Shown here: positions 45,864-54,284 of the stretch, in pieces
How the letters are laid out: each line of letters begins with the position of its first letter
How positions within the stretch are numbered: position 1 is the first letter of the stretch
Source: Casimicrobium huifangae
GTDB lineage: Bacteria; Pseudomonadota; Gammaproteobacteria; Burkholderiales; Casimicrobiaceae
Length of the DNA: 64,000 nt
Direction of reading: 5' to 3'
NCBI RefSeq assembly: GCF_009746125.1
Contig: NZ_CP041352.1
Span: 62,001 to 126,000 of the forward strand
Translations under genes and position numbers: made by a program
Notes under the pieces: model-generated
What the model saw: only the letters and a program-made list of their open reading frames with translations
Database searches by the model: none
What the model was told of the DNA's origin: nothing

Positions 45864-46946
45864 ATGTCGAATTTCGGATACCGCGCGCTGAAACTTGCTC
45901 CGGCCGCCGTGCTGACGGCCGCCCTGCTCACGGCGCTCGCCGGCTGCGACAGCAACCCACCGCGACCAGCAGTCGCGGCAGCGCCGGCAGACCCGGCACG
46001 CGCGGCGCTGGCCGAGGCGGAGCGCGCCTATGGCGCCCAGGATGATGCCCGCGCACTGCCGCTCTACCTGCCGCTCGCCCGCGCCGGCAACGCCGACGCA
46101 CAGTTTCGCGTTGCCCGCATCTACACGCGCAACAAGGGCGTGGCGCCGAACGCAGTGGAGGCATGCAACTGGTGGGAAACTGCCGCCAACGGTGGTGAGC
46201 CGATCGCCGCCACCAACTACGGGCTCTGCTATGAGTCGGGCAAGGGGCGCGGTCAATCCTATCCCGCTGCCGCGCAGTGGTACCGTCGCGCCGCCGATGG
46301 CGGCAACGCCTATGGCATGTACAACCTCGGTCTCGCTTACGAGTACGGGCGCGGCGTGACGCAAAGCTTCGACAACGCCATGCTCTGGTTGCAACGGGCG
46401 CTGGACGCCCGTATCGACAGCAGTGATGCCGCCGACGTCATGCGCCACCTCAAGCGTGCCCGCAATAACGTCGAGGCAGCGCGGGGTGACCCGCAAGCAC
46501 AGTACGACCTTGCCATCGACTTGTTCAACGGCCACTCCCCCGAGGTGAAAGACGAACGCCGCGCCGTCGCCATGATGCGGGAGGCGGCCAAGGCTGCGCT
46601 GCCACAAGCCTGGTTCATCTACGGCACCTGGGTGCATGCCGGGGTGGGCGGCATCAAGTCCGATCTTGCGCAGGCGGCGCTCTGGATCAAGAAGGCGGCC
46701 GACACCGGCCACGAGGAAGCGGCCATCCGCTACGCCGACATCCTGCTCTGCGGCATCGGGGTGCGCAAGGATGCCGCCGCTGGCGAGCGCCTATTGCGGC
46801 AGACCATCGAGCGCGGCAGCTGGCGGGCGATGAACACCCTCTCGTTCTGGTACCAAAGCGGCAGTTGTGGCTTCCGGCAGGACGCGGCGCTCAGCACCGA
46901 ATGGCGCAACAAGGCCGATGCCACGCAACGGACGGCGCCGCGCTGA
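45864..46946 (+). CDS. Sel1-repeat lipoprotein
   Basis: A 360-aa lipoprotein: signal peptide with lipobox LAGC at about residues 25-28, then Sel1-like repeats (AQFRVARIYTRNKGVAPNAV; ATNYGLCYESGKGRG; GMYNLGLAYEYGRGVTQSFD; AIRYADILLCGIGVRKD). SLR proteins are protein-binding scaffolds. The start MSNFGYRALKLA has a GGAGG upstream. Position after the histidine kinase gene is compatible with a separate transcript. Confidence 0.87.
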   Translation: MSNFGYRALKLAPAAVLTAALLTALAGCDSNPPRPAVAAAPADPARAALAEAERAYGAQDDARALPLYLPLARAGNADAQFRVARIYTRNKGVAPNAVEACNWWETAANGGEPIAATNYGLCYESGKGRGQSYPAAAQWYRRAADGGNAYGMYNLGLAYEYGRGVTQSFDNAMLWLQRALDARIDSSDAADVMRHLKRARNNVEAARGDPQAQYDLAIDLFNGHSPEVKDERRAVAMMREAAKAALPQAWFIYGTWVHAGVGGIKSDLAQAALWIKKAADTGHEEAAIRYADILLCGIGVRKDAAAGERLLRQTIERGSWRAMNTLSFWYQSGSCGFRQDAALSTEWRNKADATQRTAPR

Positions 46947-47054
46947 ACCATCGCCTCACAGGTTGTCGTGCGGACCGATCCACGCGCGATGATATTGCCT
47001 GCTGCCACCTCATACGCTCTAATGCCGCACCAATTCAGCCGAAAGGCCCGGCCA

Positions 47055-47611
47055 ATGCAACGTTCAAATGCTCCGACAGTTTCTTTGGTCGCATACATTC
47101 GCCGGGCGTTGGCCCTGGTCGCAGGCGTACTGCTGGCGACCGTCGTAAATGCCGCCAACGTGACGGTCACATGGAGCTTCAATTCGATGCCCGAGACGGT
47201 CAATATCAACACCAACGAGACCGTGACGTGGATGGGCACTTTCGCCAACCATCCGCTGCGCCAGGCAACCGACAATACATTCACCATTGCCGGATCGACA
47301 CTGATCGCCAACGCGGGCACCAGCATCACGCGCACATTCAGCACACCCGGTACCTACTACTTCATGTGCGAATCCACTCGGGCTTCATGCGCACCACGGT
47401 GGTGGTCACCGCCGCCTGCCCGGCGCCGCCCTACGCCGCGCTTGATATTGACGGCAATGGCCAGGTCGACGCCCTCACCGACGGCGTGCTGACGCTGCGC
47501 TACCTGCTCGGCCTGCGCGGCGCTGCACTGATTGCCGGCGCGACGGGCAGCTGCGCGAGCCGCGATACGGCGGCGATTGAAGCGTATCTGGCGGCCCGCG
47601 TGGTGCCCTGA
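47055..47611 (+). pseudogene. Cupredoxin with dockerin-like tail, broken by a frameshift
   Basis: The first part (ATG 47055, GAAAGG 8 nt upstream) encodes a signal peptide and a plastocyanin-like domain (VTVTWSFNSMPETVNINTNE; FANHPLRQATDNTF; copper ligands His in NHPL and Cys in YYFMCE). At about 47371 the frame shifts: the other frame continues as HSGFMRTTVVVTAACPAPPY, which supplies the missing His/Met ligands, then DIDGNGQVDALTDGVLTLRY, LLGLRGAALIAGATGSC and ends at 47611. One base seems lost between the Cys and His codons. A sequencing error or a real mutation are both possible. Confidence 0.7.
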
Positions 47612-47729
47612 GCGGGCCGCCGGACGCGGCCGTTGTCGCCGCCGCGAAATCCGTTTCGCCAGTTCCCACGTATTCCCTGATCGCAACCGGCGGGAGCCGG
47701 CACGCGCCGCCAATCGGGGAGGACGAACG

Positions 47730-48251
47730 ATGATGCGATTGAAGACCATGACGCTGGCCGACATGCACGAGTTTCAGCGCGAGGCGGTGCGCATCGAGAC
47801 CGAGATCACCATTGCCCGATCGCCGGAGGACGTGTTCGACTACGTCACCACGCCGGCGCTCTGGCACACTTGGCACCCGGCCACGCTGGGCGTGTATGAC
47901 GTCGAGCCGCGGCCACTGACCACCGGTGAGACCATGCGCGAGAAGATCGCCGTTGCCTGGCGCCGCAGCGAAGCGGTGTGGACCGTGCTCGGCCGCGACC
48001 GGCCCGGCATCTGGGAGATCGGCACCGATACCGCCGCCGGCAGTGCCCACATCGTCTATCGCCTCAGCGCAGATGGCGCCGGCTGCCGCTTTCACCGCAC
48101 GCTCGATTTTCGCTCCAAAGGCTGGCCGTGGCGAGCGCTGGACGCATCAGTCACCCGCTGGGTTCTCGAACGGCAATCGGCACGCGCGCTGCGCAATCTG
48201 AAGGCCGTCATGGAGCAGGTGATCGCTGCGCAACCGATCGAGCAACTTTAG
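47730..48251 (+). CDS. SRPBCC-family protein
   Basis: A 173-aa cytoplasmic protein with the START/SRPBCC-like ligand-binding fold: IETEITIARSPEDVFDYVTT, WHTWHPATLGV, and IGTDTAAGSAHIVYRLSADG with a C-terminal helix ERQSARALRNLKAVMEQV. Such proteins bind small hydrophobic ligands. ATG 47730 has GGGGAGGA upstream. No partner gene is evident. Confidence 0.8.
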   Translation: MMRLKTMTLADMHEFQREAVRIETEITIARSPEDVFDYVTTPALWHTWHPATLGVYDVEPRPLTTGETMREKIAVAWRRSEAVWTVLGRDRPGIWEIGTDTAAGSAHIVYRLSADGAGCRFHRTLDFRSKGWPWRALDASVTRWVLERQSARALRNLKAVMEQVIAAQPIEQL

Positions 48252-48648
48252 CCAAAAAATCCTGGCAAGCCGCATACGAACTGTACGAGCGTCAAATTTT
48301 GACGCCAAGTCGACTTGGTTCAAAACAGGCCTTTAGCCCACATCAAAAGGCGTTTCCAGCGAAAAGCGGAATCGTCGTCCGTCGTGCATGTGTGCTCAAC
48401 CAGCGTCGTGCGCGCAGCTTCGGCTTTGCAAGGGGGCTCCGGGCGCCGATTGGCTGCCTCGACCGCACGTCACCGTGACCTCGCGCCGACTCAAAGCCAT
48501 GCAGGCGCCCACCCATTTGGGCGGTAGACCAGCATCAGAAACGATGCTAATGTCATAGCCAGAACAACTGACGACCGGAACGCGGTCCGCGCTGCGCCCG
48601 ACACAGGCGCTGACGCGGCTTCTCCTCCTCAACACCACAAAGGCTCTC
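48252..48648. other. Intergenic stretch with one dispersed element
   Basis: About 397 bp between the SRPBCC and subtilase genes. It contains the dispersed GTCGAC element (48307-48369), preceded by the palindrome GCGTCAA-ATT-TTGACGC (48289-48305). The rest shows no gene; the subtilase promoter should lie in 48500-48640 but I could not fix it. Confidence 0.45.
48307..48369 (+). repeat. Dispersed GTCGAC intergenic element, copy D
   Basis: Starts with the palindrome CCAAGTCGACTTGG (48305-48318), continues GCCTTTAGCCCACATC and ends GGCGTTTCCAGCGAAAAGCG. The core AGCCC is kept, but the right end has diverged. Outer palindrome bases differ from copy A (AAAAGTCGACTTTT), yet both remain palindromic. 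Confidence 0.6.
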
Positions 48649-48660
48649 GTGTCGAAATCG

Positions 48661-48676
48661 TCTCTCTCTCTCTCTC
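48661..48676 (+). repeat. (TC)8 dinucleotide tract in the subtilase start region
   Basis: Eight TC units at 48661-48676, right after a GTG (48649) that has AAAGG 5 nt upstream. In the present length the GTG frame reaches TAA at 48679. With one more unit (or two fewer) the frame joins the subtilase frame and gives a complete signal peptide (MSKSSLSLSLGNHLGKLLV, then SLALASAA). Confidence 0.7.
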
Positions 48677-48700
48677 GGTAATCATCTCGGCAAACTTCTC

Positions 48701-50287
48701 GTGTCGCTTGCGCTTGCGAGTGCGGCTACGTTGCCTGCTCAGGCTGAGTCACTGTTTTTGGTGCCGTATCACGCGGCAGAAAAACCCATCGTTGATGCCC
48801 AAGGCCGCAAGTTGATCATCATCGACTTCGCTGACGACGCACACGAAAAATTCCCGAAAGACCCGCCACCGGGCTGGGACAGCAACGCCAGTTTCCACCG
48901 CCCGCAAGTGGTGAATCTGGTCAATGCGCATGCCAAGACGCACGGGTACGAACCGCAAGGCATGACGACGTGGGTGGGGAGCAGCACGACTGCATACCTG
49001 ACCGACGCGCAGATCAAGCGGATGCGGGAGGACAAAAGTCTGAAGCTATTGACTGAGGATGGCTCGACGCAAGTCTTTTCTGCCCTCAACCCCGCCGCGC
49101 CGTGGGGCAACGTGGTCGTTGGGTCAGAAACGCAGTCCTGGGGTCGCGTATCGATGAACGGCAAGACGCGCCTTTCACAATCCACCAGAACCGTCTACAT
49201 CATTGATACTGGAGTCGCATGGCACGACGACCTACCCTCCGTGACCGCCCGAGTAAACGTTGCATGTGGCGGAGGCACCAACTGCAACAACATTGACCCA
49301 GGCTTTTACCCGGTCGTTGGTTGCTGGGCGCACGCAACGCACGTGGCAGGAATTATCGGTGGCGCAGCAAACGGCGCGACAACAAAGGGAATGTATGCGG
49401 GCGTGGACATGGTGTCGATCACAGCGTTGACCGCCAAAGGCTCACCGTGGTCACCTTGCGCATTCCCGCCAGCCACAACTAGCGGCATGGGCTATGCGCT
49501 TGACTATGTCTACGGCGCGGTGATCAATAGCGGTTCACAGACAGTGCCAATCATCAACATTTCGATGAACAGTGGTCAATTTGGCTTCGACACAAACGGC
49601 CAGGCGGAAACAAATCGCGCGAAGTTTCTTCAATTGAGCCAGCCCGCGCAAGTTTGGCGGTATTTACCGGGCGTTGGCTACTACTTGGCGTCCTATCCAG
49701 GCGCGTTCATCGCGCAGTCGGCGGGGAATGATTGGGAAAATGTTTGCAGCAATCCATCCAAAGCATACCGAACAAGCGCCACTGCACTTTCGACATCATT
49801 GGATGGCATTATGGTGGTGGGCGCAATTCACCACACCGGAGAACCGGTAAAAGGTCCGGCTGGTTTATCCGCCCAGTATGACCGGACGTTCAGCGATACC
49901 TACCCGGCCGGTTTGGCAAAGGACTTCGCGTCAAATTACGGGCCGTGCGTAGACGTGTGGGCCCCCGGCAATGCGATTGTTTCAGCATGGGGCACACACA
50001 CCGCGCAAAATGGTGCCGGCCTCCCGGCCGACGGCTGGTTTTCAACCATTAGTTCACAGGTGACGCCATACGCCGGAAATCCCGTGTCCGGAAGCTCCGG
50101 CTGGTTGTTTCTGTCGGGCACGTCGATGGCCGCGCCGCACGTCGCAGCCGCAGCCGCTTATGTTGCCGACTACTACGGGCTTACGACACCAGTGGCGATT
50201 GAGGCAAAGTTACGCGAATTTTTTCAGTCGACTGGGTATCTTGACGCTGCGGGCCAACCGATCAACATCATTCAGCTGTCGCCATGA
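48701..50287 (+). CDS. Secreted subtilisin-like (S8) serine protease
   Basis: A 528-aa protease when read from GTG 48701. Catalytic residues lie in VYIIDTGVAW (Asp), HATHVAGIIGG (His) and GTSMAAPHVAAA (Ser). Two cysteine-rich inserts are present (NVACGGGTNCNN, SPCAFPP). The N-terminus MSLALASAATLPAQAE is only the end of a signal peptide and has no ribosome-binding site; the upstream GTG at 48649 has one but is separated by the (TC)8 tract and a stop. It may be phase variable. It overlaps the following DUF5648 gene by 4 bp. Confidence 0.85.
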   Translation: MSLALASAATLPAQAESLFLVPYHAAEKPIVDAQGRKLIIIDFADDAHEKFPKDPPPGWDSNASFHRPQVVNLVNAHAKTHGYEPQGMTTWVGSSTTAYLTDAQIKRMREDKSLKLLTEDGSTQVFSALNPAAPWGNVVVGSETQSWGRVSMNGKTRLSQSTRTVYIIDTGVAWHDDLPSVTARVNVACGGGTNCNNIDPGFYPVVGCWAHATHVAGIIGGAANGATTKGMYAGVDMVSITALTAKGSPWSPCAFPPATTSGMGYALDYVYGAVINSGSQTVPIINISMNSGQFGFDTNGQAETNRAKFLQLSQPAQVWRYLPGVGYYLASYPGAFIAQSAGNDWENVCSNPSKAYRTSATALSTSLDGIMVVGAIHHTGEPVKGPAGLSAQYDRTFSDTYPAGLAKDFASNYGPCVDVWAPGNAIVSAWGTHTAQNGAGLPADGWFSTISSQVTPYAGNPVSGSSGWLFLSGTSMAAPHVAAAAAYVADYYGLTTPVAIEAKLREFFQSTGYLDAAGQPINIIQLSP

Positions 50288-51558
50288 AGACCTTTGTTCA
50301 GGTTCAACGGTTGTCGGCCGCGCATGCGACACCTCAACCCGATCTGCAATCACGCGGCATGACGCGCGTGCGTCCGGTTGGCAACGTCCTGACCATGCTC
50401 GCGGCGTTTGCCGCAACAACGAGTACGGCCTTGGCTGACGATCTGTCGGCTTACTATGTTCAGTATTTTTCGCAGTATGCCGTATACGACACTGACCCCA
50501 GTCTTAGCACGAACCACCCAACCTTGTTGACAGGGCGAACCGTGTACGGGGACATTCAGACGTGGTATCAGGGCCTGTTTGTGCGAATCGAAACTGACGC
50601 TCGCACGCCACGTGTGGTGAAGTTTTATGGGCCGGCTGGTCTCTCGAGTTTGAAGAAGCCGTGTCGCCAGGAACACACGGCAATACCCCCGTCCACTGCG
50701 GTCGGTAAGACGATGTTTGAGACAAACGCTTGGCGCTACAGCACGGATATTGCCATATGCGGCGAAAACATGACGTCCTCCCCGCCCCCCATCCGCTGGA
50801 CACTAGAAGACAAAATTACCTTCAACGCTCCAGTGCGCCGCAAAGCGCTGGATGGCGGTGAATTTGACGCCTCCCCAATGGTCATCGAGCGCGCGGGCGC
50901 GCCGTGGATCACCTACTACTGGGGCTACAAGCTTGGTTTGGTCGAATCACAAAGCGACTGGAACGACGCCAACCGCAGCAAGATGCCTGCTGACTGGCCG
51001 GTGTTCCCGACGGCGGAAGACAACTTCAAACTGACCACCCTGCCACCGCCCTGGGTTGAAGGGGAAGTCACCGAGTACGTCAACACAGCGGACTTTCCAA
51101 GGCAGCCGGATGGGCAGTACTTCTACGCTGCAACGGATGCAGATCGCACCGCACTCGACAGCATCGCCACCTGGCGGCGCACCGGCAACAGCTTCAAGCA
51201 GGGTGGCTATGTCAGCGTCTGCCGTTTCTATGGTGGTGCGAACGGCGGGCCGAACACCCACTTCTACAGCGCCAGCGACACCGAGTGCAACTGGCTCAAG
51301 GGCGTGAGCTTTCTGAGCTACGAGGGGCAAACCTTCCGGGTCAACAAGCCGTTGCCGCTGGCAGCCAACGCGCCAGTGGGCACACAGCCCAGTTGCCCGG
51401 CCGGATCAAAACCGCTCTACCGGCTCTACAACAACGCCAGCGCACCGGGTAAGAACTACGTCTCGAACCATCGTTACGTGACCGGCCGCACCACCGTAGA
51501 CGCCGCTGTCGCCATCGGCTGGCTCGATGAGGGTGTGAGCATGTGTGTGCCGGAGTAG
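50284..51558 (+). CDS. Secreted DUF5648 protein
   Basis: A 424-aa exported protein. The signal peptide is probably read from an internal ATG at 50359 (MTRVRPVGNVLTMLAAFAAT), or the N-terminal 25 residues are an extension. The middle (about residues 55-255) is unrecognised. The C-terminal DUF5648-like part has GQYFYAATDADRTALDSIAT, NTHFYSASDTECNWLKG, GSKPLYRLYNNAS and HRYVTGRTTVDAAVAIGW. It starts in an ATGA overlap with the subtilase and is probably co-expressed with it. Confidence 0.78.
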   Translation: MKTFVQVQRLSAAHATPQPDLQSRGMTRVRPVGNVLTMLAAFAATTSTALADDLSAYYVQYFSQYAVYDTDPSLSTNHPTLLTGRTVYGDIQTWYQGLFVRIETDARTPRVVKFYGPAGLSSLKKPCRQEHTAIPPSTAVGKTMFETNAWRYSTDIAICGENMTSSPPPIRWTLEDKITFNAPVRRKALDGGEFDASPMVIERAGAPWITYYWGYKLGLVESQSDWNDANRSKMPADWPVFPTAEDNFKLTTLPPPWVEGEVTEYVNTADFPRQPDGQYFYAATDADRTALDSIATWRRTGNSFKQGGYVSVCRFYGGANGGPNTHFYSASDTECNWLKGVSFLSYEGQTFRVNKPLPLAANAPVGTQPSCPAGSKPLYRLYNNASAPGKNYVSNHRYVTGRTTVDAAVAIGWLDEGVSMCVPE

Positions 51559-51618
51559 GGCGGCGCCTGCTGCGTGGTCGCATCTGATTCGCCAGCGACC
51601 ATCATGGCTGCGTGGCGG

Positions 51619-53100
51619 TCAGGATGCCACCCCTGTGGCCCAGGCCAGCCGCAGCTTGCGACCGCAGGCGACCGAGTCCAGCGCCGGCTTGCCGACCAGC
51701 ACCGTGCGCACCAGCACGCCGTAGTAGGCCTTGGTCGGCTCGATCCACGGGTAGAAGCCAAAGGCGCCCGCGCTTGAGTAAGCACCATCGGCGACGAGCG
51801 TGTCCTCCACCCAGTGGCCGATGCTGTAGTTCGGGCTCTCGGTAGTGGGGAACGGCGTTTCGATGGCGCTGGCGCAGGTCAGCGGATTGGTGCAGCGGGC
51901 ATGGGCGTTGAGCTGGCTGCCGGCGACCAGATCCTGGCGCAGCAATTTGCGCAGAAACGCGGTGTACACATTGGCCGAGGTGTTGATGCCACCCGCGAGC
52001 TGCGGCTGCGAGTAGCGGAAGCTGGCGGCGTAAGACGTCATGCCGAGCGTGCCCAGCACGGCATCGGCCAGCCCTGCGTTGTTCAGACTGCCAAGCGCCA
52101 TGTGGCGCGCCGCGTGGGTCTGCATGTGGCTGCCGGCGTAGAAGAATTTGCCGTCTGCGGCGGGCGTGTAGTTGCCATTGCTGCCCGCCACCGCACAACT
52201 GCCCACGGTGTCGTCGCGGGCGCAGGCGTTGTCGAAGGTGACGTAGCCGCTGCTGAAGGTGAGAAAGCGCACATCGTCCGCGCTCAGATTGCCGCCGCGC
52301 TGCTGGGTGACGTAAGCGCCGTAGAACCATTTGGATGCGGATGCGATCGGCACTTCGGTTGCTGCGCCGTACAGCAGACCAACGCTGCCGTTGACCCGCG
52401 CACCGTCGCGGTCCCCGATCTCGTAGTAGAACGGCGCCGCTGGCGTGCAGGCGGGGTCATGTACGGCCGTCTGTTGCACGGCGGAAGCGCGCAGGCTGTC
52501 TGCCACCGGATACTGCGCTGCGGTAGTGCAATAGGCGACGCCCTCACCAGCCCAGCCTAGTGCGATCATGCGGCTGTACTCGGTGAGGCTTGCCGTGTAG
52601 CGATGATTGGGCGTCTTGCCACCGGCTGCGGCGCGAAACGCGCGGTAAACCGGCAAGTGGCTGTTCGCCGGGCACGCTCCGCTGCTGTCGGGCCGCGCCA
52701 CGGCAAAGTCGTAGCCCTCAAAGCTGAACCCGGCTGGCGTGTTGGCCAGCAGCATGGTGCAGTCAGTACTCTCCACACCATAGAAGTGCGAGCTCACGAA
52801 CGGTGAGACGCCCGAGATGTAGAAGCGGCAGATGCGTGTCTGCGCAGCCGTTGCATCCACAGCGGCATTGGCAACGAAGCGCGTCCCGGTGCGCGAAAAG
52901 CCGGCGGCGGTGTCAAGCAGCGCTTGTTCGTTGCTGCGCGCCGTGATGAAGTAGGCGTCGAGGTTCTGGTTGTAATACTCGATGACAGTCACGGTCTCGG
53001 CGGCGTGCGCATTGCCGGCGAAGGCAGCCAGCAGGCAGAACGCGGTCACGCGCACGCGATGCCGGGCAATATGGAGGAGGGGGATCAGGCCTGTTTTCAT
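51619..53100 (-). CDS. Secreted DUF5648 + serine hydrolase protein
   Basis: A 493-aa exported protein with a signal peptide (about residues 15-33). Residues about 35-195 are DUF5648-like (VIEYYNQNLDAYFITARSNE, SSHFYGVESTDC, VYRAFRAAAGG, NHRYTASLTEYSRMIALGWA). Residues about 230-490 look like a serine beta-lactamase/DD-peptidase-type domain with S254-A-S-K257 in PIASASKWFYGAY, and GYVTFDNACARDDTVGSC. It may act on peptidoglycan or esters; substrate unknown. Convergent with the preceding DUF5648 gene. Confidence 0.75.
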   Translation of the reverse strand: MKTGLIPLLHIARHRVRVTAFCLLAAFAGNAHAAETVTVIEYYNQNLDAYFITARSNEQALLDTAAGFSRTGTRFVANAAVDATAAQTRICRFYISGVSPFVSSHFYGVESTDCTMLLANTPAGFSFEGYDFAVARPDSSGACPANSHLPVYRAFRAAAGGKTPNHRYTASLTEYSRMIALGWAGEGVAYCTTAAQYPVADSLRASAVQQTAVHDPACTPAAPFYYEIGDRDGARVNGSVGLLYGAATEVPIASASKWFYGAYVTQQRGGNLSADDVRFLTFSSGYVTFDNACARDDTVGSCAVAGSNGNYTPAADGKFFYAGSHMQTHAARHMALGSLNNAGLADAVLGTLGMTSYAASFRYSQPQLAGGINTSANVYTAFLRKLLRQDLVAGSQLNAHARCTNPLTCASAIETPFPTTESPNYSIGHWVEDTLVADGAYSSAGAFGFYPWIEPTKAYYGVLVRTVLVGKPALDSVACGRKLRLAWATGVAS

Positions 53101-53185
53101 GGGCGCATTTCAGCATCGCCGCGCCTGGTGGTGGTGACTCAGATGTAACGAAATGCAGTGCTGATGACGGCCGCGTACGGTGAGG

Positions 53186-54229
53186 TCAATCAACCAGCGC
53201 AATCCGCTCGTCGGCTGCCACCGGCGATTCGTTGCCCATGATGACCCCGTTGCGCCCTGCCGCCCAGGCATCAATCAACGCCGGATCGTTGACCGTGCGC
53301 AGCACCGCGTAGGCGGCCTCGGCTTCGGGGTAGCGGCGGCGCAGGAAGTTGAGCCACTGCTTGAGCCGGCCAGCGCGATGCTTGCGCGAGACGCGGGCCG
53401 ATACGAGTTGCCAGAAATCAGTGATCAGCGGTCGCAACTGCGACCAGCCCACGGCGTCGGCGCTAACGCCTGCGTCATGTGCGCGCAGCGCCCACGCGAG
53501 GCCAGGGTCAACGACCATGCCGCGACCGAGCATCAGGTCAACGCAGCCGGAGACTTCGCGGCAACGCAGCGCATCCGCCACCGACCAGATTTCGCCGTTG
53601 GCAATCACCGGCACTCGCACCGCTGCGCGCACATCGGCGATGCGTTCCCAGTAGGCGGGCGGCCGGTAGCCATGGGCCTTGGTGCGGGCATGCACCACGA
53701 TTTCGCCGGCGCCGGCGTCGGCCATCGCCTGCGCGCACTCCTCGGCGCGGCGGTCGTCGTTGAAGCCGAGCCGCATCTTGGCGGACACTGGAACTGTCAC
53801 CGGAACGGCACGGCGCACGGCAGCGACGATGTGCGCGATCAGCGCCGGATCGTCAAGCAGCATGGCACCACCACCGTGGCGGTTCACCACCTTGGCCGGG
53901 CAACCGAAGTTGAGATCAATACCTGCGGGCCTGAGCGCTGCCAGCCGTGCGGCATTGTCGGCGAGGCAGGTGGGGTCGGAGCCCAGCAACTGCGCCCGCA
54001 CCGGCACGCCGGAGAGCGTGCAGCCATCATTGAGCAGCTCTGGCATGACCCGCACAAAGGCTCGGTTGGGCAACAGGGTGCCACTGATGCGGATGAACTC
54101 CGACACGCAGTGGTCGATGCCGCCACCGGCCACACTGGTGAGCGGATCGCGCACGCGGGTGAGGATGTCGCGCAGCACGCAGTCAAGCAGCCCCTCCATC
54201 GGCGCCAGCAGGATGCGTGGGCGCACCAT
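53186..54229 (-). CDS. dusC: tRNA-dihydrouridine synthase (DusC type)
   Basis: Flavin enzyme that reduces uridine to dihydrouridine in tRNA. The core begins RPRILLAPMEGLLDCVLRDI, then DLNFGCPAKVVNRHGGGAML with the catalytic Cys, and VIANGEIWSVADALRC. The DusC-type order fits. The start is uncertain: ATG 54229 (MVRPRILLAPMEG) places the domain at once, but ATG 54265 or 54331 are in frame. It ends the operon arsR-thioredoxin-pseudouridine synthase-dusC. Confidence 0.9.
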   Translation of the reverse strand: MVRPRILLAPMEGLLDCVLRDILTRVRDPLTSVAGGGIDHCVSEFIRISGTLLPNRAFVRVMPELLNDGCTLSGVPVRAQLLGSDPTCLADNAARLAALRPAGIDLNFGCPAKVVNRHGGGAMLLDDPALIAHIVAAVRRAVPVTVPVSAKMRLGFNDDRRAEECAQAMADAGAGEIVVHARTKAHGYRPPAYWERIADVRAAVRVPVIANGEIWSVADALRCREVSGCVDLMLGRGMVVDPGLAWALRAHDAGVSADAVGWSQLRPLITDFWQLVSARVSRKHRAGRLKQWLNFLRRRYPEAEAAYAVLRTVNDPALIDAWAAGRNGVIMGNESPVAADERIALVD

Positions 54230-54284
54230 GGCGGTGTTGGCAGGCGAGGGCGGGCGAACGATCATCGGTTGGACTTGCAGCTCG

